NCBI GenBank assembly: GCA_026985055.1
Contig: JALSQZ010000045.1
Span: 23,964-87,963 of the forward strand
Length of the DNA: 64,000 bases
Source of the DNA: Sedimenticola sp.
GTDB lineage: Bacteria > Pseudomonadota > Gammaproteobacteria > Chromatiales > Chromatiaceae
Reading direction: 5' to 3'
The notes under the pieces are model-generated. The model saw only the letters and a program-made list of their open reading frames with translations, did not search any database and was not told the origin of the DNA. Positions 26,904 through 37,956 of the stretch are shown here, one piece after another. Position numbers and translations under genes: made by a program. The stretch's first letter is position 1; each line of letters starts with the position of its first letter.

Positions 26904-27872
26904 TCAGATCGAACGCTGTACCGAGAAATCGGCCAGGGCGGCGAGGGCGCTGTTGTAGGCGGAAGACGGAAGGATTTCCAGTGCCTTCTTGGCCAGTTCG
27001 GCTTCTTCCCTTGCACGGCGGGCAGTGTAAGCGATTGCGTCTGTGGATTCAATGGCTGCCATGACTTCTTCCACCATGTCTGCGCCGCCTTTTTCGATTG
27101 CATTCTTCAGCAGTTTCTGCTGTTCCCTGGTGCCGGTCTGAATGGCGCGGATCAGGGGCAGGGTGGGTTTGCCCTCGGTAAGGTCATCGCCCAGGTTCTT
27201 GCCGATGTCTTCATCGGAAGAGCCGTAGTCCAGGGCGTCGTCGATCATCTGGAAAGCCATGCCCAGGTGCAGGCCGTAGTCGGCAAGGGCCTGTTCTTCG
27301 CACTCCGGGCGTTCAGCTATGATGGCGGCGAGGCGCGCGCCGGCTTCGAACAGGGTGGCGGTCTTGCGCGTGATGACTTCCCGGTATTGCTCTTCGGTGG
27401 TATCCGGATCGTTGCAGTTGAGCAGCTGCAGGACTTCGCCCTCGGCGATGCGGTTGGTGGCGTGGGAGAGGACATCCATGACCCGAAGATTCTGTATGTC
27501 CACCATCATTTCGAAGGAGCGGGAATACAGGAAGTCGCCAACCAGCACGCTGGCCGCGTTGCCCCACACGGCGTTTGCGGTTTCGTTGCTGCGGCGCATG
27601 TCGGAGCCGTCCACTACATCGTCATGAAGCAGGGTGGCGGTGTGGATGAACTCGATAATCGCCGCCAGAGTGACGTGGCTGCTGCCCTGATAGCCCACGG
27701 CCATGGCTGACAGCAGTACGATCATCGGGCGCAGGCGCTTGCCGCCGCTGTTGACGATATAATGGCCGATCTGGTTGATGAGTACCACGTCCGACTGCAG
27801 GCGGTCGAGGATCAGCAGATCCGTGGCGCGCATGTCGTCTGCAATAAGGTCGCGGATGGCGGAAAGATCCAT
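26904..27872 (-). CDS. ispB: Octaprenyl diphosphate synthase IspB
   Basis: Builds the isoprenoid side chain of ubiquinone from farnesyl diphosphate and IPP. The 322-residue trans-prenyltransferase has the first Asp-rich motif DDVVD (84-88) and the second DDALD (211-215), plus GGKRLRP (43-49). Divergent placement upstream of rplU-rpmA-obgE matches E. coli and Pseudomonas. With ubiC at 16.7 kb this window holds two steps of ubiquinone synthesis. The 195-bp gap to rplU carries the ribosomal-protein promoter. Confidence 0.96.
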   Translation of the reverse strand: MDLSAIRDLIADDMRATDLLILDRLQSDVVLINQIGHYIVNSGGKRLRPMIVLLSAMAVGYQGSSHVTLAAIIEFIHTATLLHDDVVDGSDMRRSNETANAVWGNAASVLVGDFLYSRSFEMMVDIQNLRVMDVLSHATNRIAEGEVLQLLNCNDPDTTEEQYREVITRKTATLFEAGARLAAIIAERPECEEQALADYGLHLGMAFQMIDDALDYGSSDEDIGKNLGDDLTEGKPTLPLIRAIQTGTREQQKLLKNAIEKGGADMVEEVMAAIESTDAIAYTARRAREEAELAKKALEILPSSAYNSALAALADFSVQRSI

Positions 27873-27964
27873 GAAATGCAGGTGTTCTTGTATACAACAG
27901 GAGTGTTGATGCTATAGTGAAATGCCCTGCATGCCAAGGGGCGGCACAAATCCTGCAATAGAGT

Positions 27965-27993
27965 TTGACCTGAGCAGGGAATCTGGTTAGAAT
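27965..27993 (+). promoter_or_regulatory. Sigma-70 promoter for rplU-rpmA
   Basis: TTGACC (27965-27970), 17 bp, TAGAAT (27988-27993): close to the housekeeping consensus with optimal spacing. Transcription would start near 28000, leaving a leader of about 68 nt before the rplU ATG. A second candidate with an extended -10 (TGCTATAGT, about 27910-27918) lies upstream. Confidence 0.75.
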
Positions 27994-28067
27994 CCCGCGT
28001 CTTTCTGCTGGCTCTTTTGTATCGGGTCGGCTTTATTTATAGTTATTTCTACCGGAGACATGCAGAC

Positions 28068-28379
28068 ATGTATGCCGTAATTCAGACCGGGGGCAAGCAG
28101 TATCGCGTCAGCGAAGGCATGACCCTGAAGGTTGAAAAGATCAATGCCGAAGAAGGCGCCAACGTCGAGTTGGACAAGGTTCTCATGGTTGCCGATGGTG
28201 ACAATGTACAGGTAGGCGCGCCCTATCTGGACGGCAAGGTTACCGCCACCGTGAAATCTCACGGCAAAGGCAAGAAAGTACATATCGTCAAGTTCAAGCG
28301 TCGCAAGCACCACCTGAAGCGTCAGGGGCATCGTCAGCAGTACACTGAGCTTGAGATCACCGGTATCAACGCAGGCTGA
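28068..28379 (+). CDS. rplU: 50S ribosomal protein L21
   Basis: L21 binds 23S rRNA in the large subunit. The 103-residue protein starts [17 protein letters not shown] and contains the basic signature [16 protein letters not shown] near the C-terminus. The frame is open from 28017, but the ATG at 28068 gives the exact family N-terminus. It is 11 nt upstream of rpmA, the universal pairing. Confidence 0.98.
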   Translation: MYAVIQTGGKQYRVSEGMTLKVEKINAEEGANVELDKVLMVADGDNVQVGAPYLDGKVTATVKSHGKGKKVHIVKFKRRKHHLKRQGHRQQYTELEITGINAG

Positions 28380-28390
28380 GGAGATAAAGC

Positions 28391-28648
28391 ATGGCACACA
28401 AGAAGGCAGGCGGCAGTTCCAGAAACGGCCGCGATTCGGAATCCAAACGTCTTGGCGTAAAGATCTATGGCGGCCAGACAGTCTCAGCCGGCAATATCAT
28501 CATCCGTCAGCGTGGCACCAAGGTGCATGCCGGCGTGGGCGTGGGTTGTGGTCGGGACCATACCTTGTATGCGCTCAATGATGGCGTGGTCAAGTTTGAA
28601 AAAAAGGGCCCCAAGATGCGTCAGTTCGTGAGCGTGGTGCCCGCCTGA
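28391..28648 (+). CDS. rpmA: 50S ribosomal protein L27
   Basis: L27 reaches the peptidyl-transferase centre with its flexible N-terminus. The 85-residue protein reads [20 protein letters not shown], the standard gammaproteobacterial start, without the cleaved leader found in Firmicutes. It is followed 30 nt later by a strong terminator, which separates the ribosomal genes from obgE. Confidence 0.98.
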   Translation: MAHKKAGGSSRNGRDSESKRLGVKIYGGQTVSAGNIIIRQRGTKVHAGVGVGCGRDHTLYALNDGVVKFEKKGPKMRQFVSVVPA

Positions 28649-28678
28649 TTCATTGTTGAAACGAAATCACGGCAACAA

Positions 28679-28704
28679 GCCTCGCCACCCGGCGGGGCTT
28701 TTTT
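28679..28704 (+). terminator. Rho-independent terminator after rpmA
   Basis: GCCTCGCC (28679-28686) pairs with GGCGGGGC (28691-28698) with one T-G pair around a 4-nt loop (ACCC), followed by six T residues (28699-28704). It lies in the 107-bp gap before obgE. Confidence 0.92.
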
Positions 28705-28746
28705 GTTTTGTGGGTATGTCGAAAAATCAGACGTTCCTTAAGGTAG

Positions 28747-30949
<2,203 letters not shown>

Positions 30950-30953
<4 letters not shown>

Positions 30954-31732
30954 GCGCGTATCTGGCCTACGCTGCTCTGGGTTCCCTGGCTGGCCTGCTG
31001 GCCGGACTCATGGGTATCGGTGGCGGACTGGTCTTTGTCCCCGGGCTGCTGTTGCTGTTTCATTTCCAGGGATTAGGGGGACAATGGCTGTCTCATCTTG
31101 CCATTGGCACTTCCCTGGCGACCATCATGCCTACTGCGGTTTCTTCCCTGTGGGCTCATCACCGGCGTGGTGCGGTTGACTGGGCTGCTGTTGCCAGGCT
31201 GACTCCGGGCCTGCTCCTGGGAGCCCTGCTGGGCGCCTGGCTGGCCTCCCGGTTCAGTACTGAATGGCTGAAAAACCTGTTTGGCATGTTTTTGTTTCTG
31301 GTGGCCTGGCAGATGCTGACTGGGGCAAAGCCGTCAGGCAGGGCGCGCCGTCAGGGTGTTGGCCTGTATCTGCCGGGCGGGGTGCTGATCGGGATGGTTT
31401 CCGGACTGGTGGGCATCGGTGGCGGCACCATGACGGTGCCCTTTTTGTCCTGGCAGGGGAAATCACTGCCCATGGCCGTGGCAACTTCGGCCGCATGCGG
31501 CTTGCCTATCGCCATGGCCGGCACCCTGGGTTTCATGTTCATGGGAGCAGGAAAATTGTCGGCGGGCGCCACGGGATTCGTGTACTGGCCCGCCGTGCTT
31601 GCCACGGGTTCGTTCGCAGTGCTTGTGGCTCCCCTGGGGGCAAGACTGGCGCATACCCTGCCGGTAGGCATGCTGAAGCGTCTGTTTGCCTTGCTGTTGG
31701 TGGTAGTGGGATTGCGCCTGCTGCTGAGTTGA
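30950..31732 (+). CDS. TauE/SafE-family membrane permease
   Basis: A 260-residue integral membrane protein with about eight hydrophobic segments. The two family repeats are visible as [23 protein letters not shown] near the N-terminus and [21 protein letters not shown] in the middle. The family exports sulfite, sulfoacetate or other organosulfur anions; no substrate can be inferred here. It starts with GTG at 30950 inside the proB stop (GTGA) and ends directly against the next gene: TGA of this gene and TCA of the opposite gene form TGATCA with no spacer. Confidence 0.88.
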
Positions 31733-32278
31733 TCAGGGCGTGTTTGGGTCCCAGAAATTGTAGTTTTCTTCAACCTCAGGAATTGTTCGGGACGCTGGAG
31801 TTTCCGCCAGACGGAGAAACTGGAGCACGCGTCCTTTGGGATCACGCATAGCCAGTTGTCTGTTCCACAGTCTCAGCTCGAATTCCTGACTCTGGTAAGT
31901 GTCCGCGTCAGTCATTTTCAGGCGTCCGGGAAGAATTTCCAGATAGAAATCACGGTACTGATCCGCCGACCAGTACATGCGGGCGTAGTTTTGTCTGATG
32001 ATCAGCAGTATGCGGTTGGGGCTCGCCCAGGAGCCCTCCAACTGGGCCAGGGTGGGCGTATCGGCCAAACCGTAGCCGGGGGAAGGAGATGTATTGGGCG
32101 GATAGGGGCGGTATCCGGAATGGGCGGAAAGGCTCTGCATGGCCTGCATGGATTCGAACATGTCCAGCATGGCCCGCATCATGTCCACAAAGGGATTGTT
32201 GTTGAAGCGGTCGTAGGCTGGTGCTGTGCCGATGCTCAGCAACAGGAGGATTGCGCTGATGATTCGTCTCATGGACAT
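31733..32278 (-). CDS. Secreted protein of unknown function
   Basis: A 181-residue protein with a short basic n-region and signal peptide (MSMRRIISAILLLLSIGTAPA). The mature N-terminus is rich in Met, Asn and Pro (NNNPFVDMMRAMLDMFESMQAMQ... YPPNTSPSPGYG), probably a flexible linker, followed by a compact region of about 90 residues (LEGSWASPNRILLIIRQNYARMYWSADQYRDFYLEI...) resembling small lipocalin-like 'SWA... GN' domains. No catalytic motif is seen. The frame stays open to 32362, but 32278 (or 32272) restores the signal peptide. Gene stops are back to back with the TauE-like gene. Confidence 0.65.
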   Translation of the reverse strand: MSMRRIISAILLLLSIGTAPAYDRFNNNPFVDMMRAMLDMFESMQAMQSLSAHSGYRPYPPNTSPSPGYGLADTPTLAQLEGSWASPNRILLIIRQNYARMYWSADQYRDFYLEILPGRLKMTDADTYQSQEFELRLWNRQLAMRDPKGRVLQFLRLAETPASRTIPEVEENYNFWDPNTP

Positions 32279-32374
32279 TGTTCGCTGATGGTTTGGAAAA
32301 ATTATAGCAGCCTGGACAGGTGGAACAGGTGTTTTGTGAGGACGGTTCAGGTGTCTATCCATCCCGACGGTTAG

Positions 32375-32617
32375 CCCGAATATTGCACCGGAATCCGGAA
32401 TTTTCCCGGAGAGATTTTTGCCCAGATTGTTCGAACGGACAAAAGCCGATGTTATTCATCGACTTGCAGTGCGTTCGGGCAAGCTGGCTGAAAAGATCCC
32501 CGGGAAAAACCGGATAGCATGACAGGTACGAACTGTATCCAGCATACTCGTCACGCAACATGCTGTAATTCATGGTAAAAAAACCCACATTTTGCGCGTT
32601 CTGGTGCAATATTCGGG
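32375..32617. mobile_element. MITE-like element with perfect 15-bp terminal inverted repeats
   Basis: CCCGAATATTGCACC (32375-32389) and GGTGCAATATTCGGG (32603-32617) are exact inverted repeats at the ends of a 243-bp segment without a gene. TTAG flanks both sides in direct orientation (32371-32374 and 32618-32621), a 4-bp target-site duplication. No transposase motifs occur inside. It fills most of the 406-bp interval between the secreted protein gene and the Rsd-like gene; nothing else was recognised in that interval. Confidence 0.85.
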
Positions 32618-32684
32618 TTAGACTGTTTTCTGTTGATGGAGTACATTCAGGGTTCCTGTGCCCAAGTGGAGTCATTCCGTGAAC

Positions 32685-33110
32685 ATGGAGACCAAGGAAT
32701 CTGGAAAACCGTTGGAATCGGCGGTAAGGCAGTTGTTGATCGAGAGACAACAACTGCTGGTGACGTTTTGTCGCGCAGCGGGTATCGCGCCAGACCGTGC
32801 CGGAGAGGATGAAAAAACCATGCTGCTGGATCTGTGCCAGTTGCTCATGGATTATGCAGCCTTGTGGCAGTTCGAGATACATGATCCCCTGGCGGGAGAG
32901 GAGCTGCGCGCCTGTGAAGCATCCAGAATTCTGCAAGGAGAGCAGACCATGCTCATGCAGGCGGCCCAGGTGATGCTCGATTTCAATGATCTGGTGGATG
33001 CCGCGTTGACCCAGGGGCGTCTGACGGATTCGGATTCTTATCTGTCTTCCCTTGGGGAAGTGCTGGCAGAGCGTTTCGAAGCGGAAGACCGGGTGATTAC
33101 AGCCTTGTGA
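32685..33110 (+). CDS. Rsd/AlgQ-family anti-sigma-70 regulator
   Basis: A 141-residue helical protein matching Rsd, which binds region 4 of sigma-70 in stationary phase (AlgQ in Pseudomonas regulates alginate). Corresponding blocks: LLIERQQLLVTFCRAAGIAP; LLDLCQLLMDYAALWQFEIHDPL; LDFNDLVDAAL; and LGEVLAERFEAEDRVITAL, which parallels the Rsd C-terminal helix. ATG at 32685 is preferred; a GTG at 32658 would add nine residues. It begins 68 bp beyond the MITE-like element, so its promoter region may be affected. It lies 7 nt before the cyclase-domain gene, so the two are one operon. Confidence 0.78.
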   Translation: METKESGKPLESAVRQLLIERQQLLVTFCRAAGIAPDRAGEDEKTMLLDLCQLLMDYAALWQFEIHDPLAGEELRACEASRILQGEQTMLMQAAQVMLDFNDLVDAALTQGRLTDSDSYLSSLGEVLAERFEAEDRVITAL

Positions 33111-33117
33111 GAGAACT

Positions 33118-35415
33118 ATGGCATTGATGGGCAACAGTGGCATTCGTTCGACTGCCGCACTCCTGCAGGATGAGTTGCGCGTACCCAAGCGCAAATCCCT
33201 GCGTCTGGATACCTTTCCCCGGGGCATGGACAACGCGCGTATAGATGTGCATCTGGATCCTGCCCTGAACAGCGCCATCGATAATCTGGTGACGTCTTTC
33301 ATGGTGCGCCGATTGCGTGAATTGCGCTTGCTCGATGGCAGCAACCCCCTGACGGAAAACCTCGATGCAGCGGATCAGTTTCGGGATGTCTTCGTCCCCC
33401 TGAGTTTGTCCGTGGCCCAGCAGGCGCGGCAGTCGTCCCGCCGGGAGATATACCAGCTCTTTGTTCTGGCGGTGATCAAGAATATCTATCTTTCCGTGGA
33501 CAAAAGTCTCCAGGATTATCGGGAGGGCTTCGATGAAGCTCCTCTGCTGGGCGCCCTGAGCACTACCGAGAGTGTCTCACGGCATGAGAAGCTGTGGCGT
33601 TTCGGCCGGCATCAGGCGGTACTCCGTTACGAAGTCAGCAGGGAAGCGGTAAACCTGGTTCACAGCCTGGAACTGGTGGGGCGCAAGCAGCGCAAGAGCA
33701 TTCTGGCACTGTCCTGGCCGGTGGCCGAGGAGATGCTTTTCAATCCTCTTTTGCAGCTGGGCAGGCTGGATGAGGAAATCACCTTCATGGACGTCTATCC
33801 TTTCGGGCTGATCAGGCCGGAGGTTTTCAGGCGTTTCGAAACCGTGCTGCTGGACGTGCTTTGCCGCTGGCTGCCGGACTGTCCTGTCAGACGCCTGGGC
33901 AACACTCCCGAGAGTGATCTCAATGAGCTGCAATTGCGTCGGGACGAAGGGGAGTTTCCCGGATACGCCCAGGTGGAAAGCTATCTGCGGGCGGTCATGT
34001 CGGACAGCGAATATCAGAGAGGGGAAACCAACTGGCTGGACAATCCCGGCAATCTGGCCTGGCTCATGGGTGCGGAAGGCGAACGGGGGCGGCCCGGCTT
34101 CTGGGACAAGAAGCGCTGGCGGGAATTTCAGAAAAATTTGTTGCAGGAGTTGGAAAAGGCCTTTGGCAAGGCCGGACTGCTGGACATGATTTTTGCCAGC
34201 GCCCTGTTGCCTGATCTGTACCGGGATCTGGGGCGCAAGGGCTCTCTGAGATTGCTGTTCGAGTTTCTTACCGGAGGGCGTGGACGCAAGGAGTTGCTGC
34301 CCATTCTCCAGCAGTTCAAGGAGATCAGTGATCTGGAGGTTTACATGGATCGCATGGAAGCGGCCTACAAGCGATTGAGGCAGGCGGGAGCATCTTCACG
34401 CAGGGAATGGCTGATCCGGGTTGTCGAAGGCTATGCAGCTCTGCGCCGGGATCTGAAACTTTCCTGGGAAATGTACCGGGCCATGGATCTGATTCGCTTG
34501 CCCTCGCGTCCGGATGAGCTGGAGCTTTCCCGGGCGAACCGCCTGCTGCAGGAGTTTTATCTGGGATCCCAGGCGCAGAAGAACGAGATTCTGGGACATG
34601 TCATTCTCAAGGCGGATCTGCGCGGTTCCACGGAGCTTACCGCCTCCATGATCCGTGAAGGCCTGAATCCGGCGTCGTATTTCAGTCAGAACCTGTTTGA
34701 TCCCATCAATACCCTGCTGGAGAAATACGGGGCGGAAAAAGTATTCGTGGAAGGAGACGCGGTAATTCTGATGCTCCTGGAATATGCCAGCCCGGCTATA
34801 CCCGTAGTAGCCCGGGCCTGCGCCCTGGCCTATGACATTATTGAAGAAGTGCTGGGGCGTAATGCGGAAAGCCGCCACTTGGGACTGCCGGAACTGGAAC
34901 TGGGCGTGGGTATTTCCTATATCGATGAGGCGCCCTGTTACCTGTTCGATGCCGGGCGCAAGATCACCATATCCCCGGCGATCAACCGGGCGGATCGCCT
35001 TTCGTCCTGCACGCACCGGGATCTTTGCCTGTTTGGCCGGGAAAAGGTTCAGGGTATAGAAATCATCCAGCAAATGAAGAGTGCCAACGACGTCTCAAGT
35101 GAGGCTGTTTTTTGTCGTTACAATGTCAATGGAATCGAGCTGGATTCAGCTGCTTTCGAACATCTGAATGGCGAGCTGGTGTTGCGCAAGGTCAAGGCAA
35201 AGAGCCTTGGAAAAAAGGACGGAGACCGTTATTATGTGGGGCGTTTCCCGGATGCGGGAGGCAAGACCCGTTGGCAGGTGGTGCGCCAAAGCAAGATAAA
35301 GGTCTGGGACGGAAAGAAACTCCAGCCAATGAAAAAGGGTGGTCGCAGTTTTTATGAGGTGGTGACCGATCCCGAGATTTTGAACCGGACGCGGGAAAAG
35401 CTGTCCGGTCGTTGA
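33118..35415 (+). CDS. Large protein with a class III nucleotidyl-cyclase-like domain
   Basis: A 765-residue protein without signal peptide or membrane segment. About residues 495-650 form a class III cyclase-like domain: metal-binding Asp500 in ILKADLRGSTELT, Asp547 in VFVEGDAVILMLLEY, and N623-x3-R627 in INRADRLSS, which correspond to the two metal Asp residues and the transition-state Asn/Arg of active cyclases. The substrate-selecting Lys position before GD looks altered (FVEGD). The first about 490 residues are helical and unfamiliar, and an about 110-residue basic region follows the domain. It is co-transcribed with the Rsd-like gene (7-nt gap). It could be a cyclase or a nucleotide-binding regulator. 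Confidence 0.72.
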   Translation: MALMGNSGIRSTAALLQDELRVPKRKSLRLDTFPRGMDNARIDVHLDPALNSAIDNLVTSFMVRRLRELRLLDGSNPLTENLDAADQFRDVFVPLSLSVAQQARQSSRREIYQLFVLAVIKNIYLSVDKSLQDYREGFDEAPLLGALSTTESVSRHEKLWRFGRHQAVLRYEVSREAVNLVHSLELVGRKQRKSILALSWPVAEEMLFNPLLQLGRLDEEITFMDVYPFGLIRPEVFRRFETVLLDVLCRWLPDCPVRRLGNTPESDLNELQLRRDEGEFPGYAQVESYLRAVMSDSEYQRGETNWLDNPGNLAWLMGAEGERGRPGFWDKKRWREFQKNLLQELEKAFGKAGLLDMIFASALLPDLYRDLGRKGSLRLLFEFLTGGRGRKELLPILQQFKEISDLEVYMDRMEAAYKRLRQAGASSRREWLIRVVEGYAALRRDLKLSWEMYRAMDLIRLPSRPDELELSRANRLLQEFYLGSQAQKNEILGHVILKADLRGSTELTASMIREGLNPASYFSQNLFDPINTLLEKYGAEKVFVEGDAVILMLLEYASPAIPVVARACALAYDIIEEVLGRNAESRHLGLPELELGVGISYIDEAPCYLFDAGRKITISPAINRADRLSSCTHRDLCLFGREKVQGIEIIQQMKSANDVSSEAVFCRYNVNGIELDSAAFEHLNGELVLRKVKAKSLGKKDGDRYYVGRFPDAGGKTRWQVVRQSKIKVWDGKKLQPMKKGGRSFYEVVTDPEILNRTREKLSGR

Positions 35416-35475
35416 CAACGAATTACGCATATACCGGCTCGGGAAAGAACCGGCATATCAGGATCACTGCAAACT

Positions 35476-35847
35476 ATGTTGTTAGCCCGCAAACAGAGAC
35501 TGCGTCGTGTAAAGACGGCTTTACGCGCGAGCATGAGTGTACGAGGCGCAAAGCCTCAGCCGGTTCTCATCGAGGAAATTTCCACTGCCGGCCTGGATTT
35601 TCTGTGCGATCGTGGCGCCCAGTGCCGAATCATGCCGGAAGGACGCAAGGTTCCCGGCCCGGTGTTCGGGGTGTATGTGAACATGGTGTTCACCCTGCCG
35701 AATTCCGCCACGGAGCTGCATACCCGCTGCCGGGTGCTTTTCTGCCATCGTCTCTCCCAGGACAGCTACCGTTTTGGCTGTGAATTCCATCAGCTGGATG
35801 AAGAGGCGCAGGAAACCCTGAATGCCTTTATTCGCGAGGCGTTATAA
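35476..35847 (+). CDS. PilZ-domain protein
   Basis: A 123-residue single-domain protein of the PilZ beta-barrel type, usually a cyclic-di-GMP receptor. A basic N-terminus (RKQRLRRVKTALRAS) precedes VLIEEISTAGLDFLCD, which corresponds to the D/NxSxxG motif with Glu replacing Asp, and then VFTLPNSATELHTRCRVLFCHRL and FGCEFHQLDEEAQETLNAFI, the closing strands and helix. The Arg motif is not canonical, so ligand binding is uncertain. It lies 60 bp after the cyclase-domain gene and ends in a 6-nt convergent overlap with slt. Confidence 0.8.
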   Translation: MLLARKQRLRRVKTALRASMSVRGAKPQPVLIEEISTAGLDFLCDRGAQCRIMPEGRKVPGPVFGVYVNMVFTLPNSATELHTRCRVLFCHRLSQDSYRFGCEFHQLDEEAQETLNAFIREAL

Positions 35848-37824
35848 GGCAGCGCTTTTCTTTGTTTCCGACTGAGCCGTGCGTTCGGGCCGGGTTCCCT
35901 GTATCGGCAACATTCTGTCGGACAGACGGGTGATCTTGTGCCCCAGGCGGTAGTCATAGATCGCGGCATAGGTGAATACCCGTTGCACATAACCACGGGT
36001 TTCCCTGAACGGAATCAGTTCCACCCAGATATCCGCCGGTAATTGTTTCTCCGGCAGCCAGCGTTTGACCCGATGAGGCCCGGCATTGTAGGCGGCAGTG
36101 GCCAGCACCGGGTTGTCCCCCAATGAGGAAAATACATCCGCCAGATACGCGGTTCCCAACTCGATATTGGTTTTCGGCGTGATCAGGTCCTTGTGGCGGG
36201 GCGTTTTCTTTCTCTTCAGCAGTTTTCTGGCTACATGTCTGGCCGTGGCCGGCATTAGCTGCATCAGGCCCACCGCGCCAGCGAAGGAGCGCACGCTGGG
36301 GTTGAAAGCGCTTTCCTGACGGATCACGCCGAATATCCAGGATATATCCAGTCCGTTGCGTTTGGCAAAATGCCGCACCTGGCTCTTGTGTTCCAGGGGA
36401 AAACGCAGTTCCAGATCGTCCCAGTAGTCGGATTTTGCCAGGGTGAAGATGGCCTGATCGTGCCATTTCCAGGATTTTGCCAATTGCGCCGCTGCCTTGT
36501 ATTCCTCACGACTGAAGTTGGCTGTGAGCTGCCGCCATTCCCGGCGCGCATCCACCTGGCGCTCCAGAGCCAGCAGTTCGCGGATTCTGGGAATTGCCGG
36601 CAGGTGGCTGATTTTTCGGGCGATGCTCGGGAGTACCCGGGTTTCCCCGGGAGCAAAATGATAATTCTCGCCGAGATGGTCGGCAGCCAGAAAACCGTAG
36701 TAGCTGCGTTCCCTGGCCAGTGCGGAAAAAACGGCTTTGGCCTTCTCCTGTTCGCCGTTTTGTTCCATGGCGCGCGCCAGCCAGTAGCGCCAGCGTTCGC
36801 TGTTTTGCTCGTCCTCGGGCATTTCCCGTATGCGCTGGATCAGCTGTGGCCAGTCACCATGCAACAGGGCAGCGCGCGCCAGGGCCTTCTGCAGCCGCGT
36901 ATCATGGCTGCAGGGTCGGAGATCCGCGAGGAAACGTATTGCCTCGGGAGCATTCTCGCGCACCAGCCACAACGCCAGCTTGCGATCCACCAGATGTTTT
37001 TCCATGGGAGGAAAGCGATAACGTTTTTGCAGTCTGGACCAGTAATCTATGGCGGCGACGGGGTCCTTGCGGATCTGCCGGTAGGCAGCGTCCCTGAGCA
37101 GGCGAAAGCGTTGCGCATGAGGGGTGTTCAGGCGCTTTTCCCGCAGGGCGAGTTCCGGTTTGTTGTGGATGCGAATCCACAGATCCACCCAGCCGCGTTC
37201 GCTGGCGGGCAGGGATTTCTTCAGATAACGCACGAGCTTGAGATTGCCGTTGTCCATGGCCAGGCCAATGCGTTGCCAGACCAGTTTCCGGGTGAGCTGC
37301 CCGGCTTGTCGCCAGGCCTTGAATACCGGATCACAGGCTTTCGGGCGGGATTTGCCATGCAGCCACAAAGCCCTGACCTTTGGATAGGCCTTTTTTGCCT
37401 GTCCGGTGCGAACAAGAGCGTGCAGGTAGTGGCATTGCTGCTCGACACTCTTCTGTTCTTGGTAGAAACGCAGATAGTTTTTCCAGTCCTTTCGCTCCGC
37501 GAGTATCGACAGCCAGCGGCTGCGAAGCAGGCCTGCCAGCGGCGTATCAGCGTATTTTTCCAGAAAATCCTCGATTTCTGTGGCTGAAGCCCCGGATAGC
37601 CTGGTTTTCAGGCGTGCGTACTCAAGATAAGGATACAAGGGATAGCTTTTGAGCAGCGCCACCATCTGCCGGGGCAGCGGTTTTCCCGCCAGCGCCAGTT
37701 TTTCCGCGCCCTGGAAAGCCTTGCGTTGTGCCTGAGTGGTCAGGCTGGCCTGGGACGTGGATGCTGCCAGCAGCGCCAGCAGAACCATCAGGTGGAAGAG
37801 GTGGCGTAGGCTGCGGCAGTTCAT
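35842..37824 (-). CDS. slt: Soluble lytic murein transglycosylase
   Basis: Cleaves peptidoglycan glycan strands to 1,6-anhydromuropeptides in the periplasm. The 660-residue protein has a signal peptide (RHLFHLMVLLALLAASTSQA), a long helical superhelix (U and L domains, about 30-480) and a C-terminal lysozyme-like domain with the catalytic Glu in GVIRQESAFNP (about residue 503), GAVGLMQLMPATA and NPVLATAAYNAGP. Length agrees with E. coli Slt70. A basic tail ends KKSAAL. The stop codon overlaps that of the PilZ gene. Confidence 0.94.
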   Translation of the reverse strand: MNCRSLRHLFHLMVLLALLAASTSQASLTTQAQRKAFQGAEKLALAGKPLPRQMVALLKSYPLYPYLEYARLKTRLSGASATEIEDFLEKYADTPLAGLLRSRWLSILAERKDWKNYLRFYQEQKSVEQQCHYLHALVRTGQAKKAYPKVRALWLHGKSRPKACDPVFKAWRQAGQLTRKLVWQRIGLAMDNGNLKLVRYLKKSLPASERGWVDLWIRIHNKPELALREKRLNTPHAQRFRLLRDAAYRQIRKDPVAAIDYWSRLQKRYRFPPMEKHLVDRKLALWLVRENAPEAIRFLADLRPCSHDTRLQKALARAALLHGDWPQLIQRIREMPEDEQNSERWRYWLARAMEQNGEQEKAKAVFSALARERSYYGFLAADHLGENYHFAPGETRVLPSIARKISHLPAIPRIRELLALERQVDARREWRQLTANFSREEYKAAAQLAKSWKWHDQAIFTLAKSDYWDDLELRFPLEHKSQVRHFAKRNGLDISWIFGVIRQESAFNPSVRSFAGAVGLMQLMPATARHVARKLLKRKKTPRHKDLITPKTNIELGTAYLADVFSSLGDNPVLATAAYNAGPHRVKRWLPEKQLPADIWVELIPFRETRGYVQRVFTYAAIYDYRLGHKITRLSDRMLPIQGTRPERTAQSETKKSAAL

Positions 37825-37956
37825 GGGTTCAGATTAGGGTTTCGATTCGTGGCTGGCAATTGGGGTTTACCCTGTATCCGCCGGTGAATAGCAGGGGAGG
37901 GAATGGGCTACAATTCCTGTAACGATTATAGACAAATGCAGAACGGGAGTTGTGAG

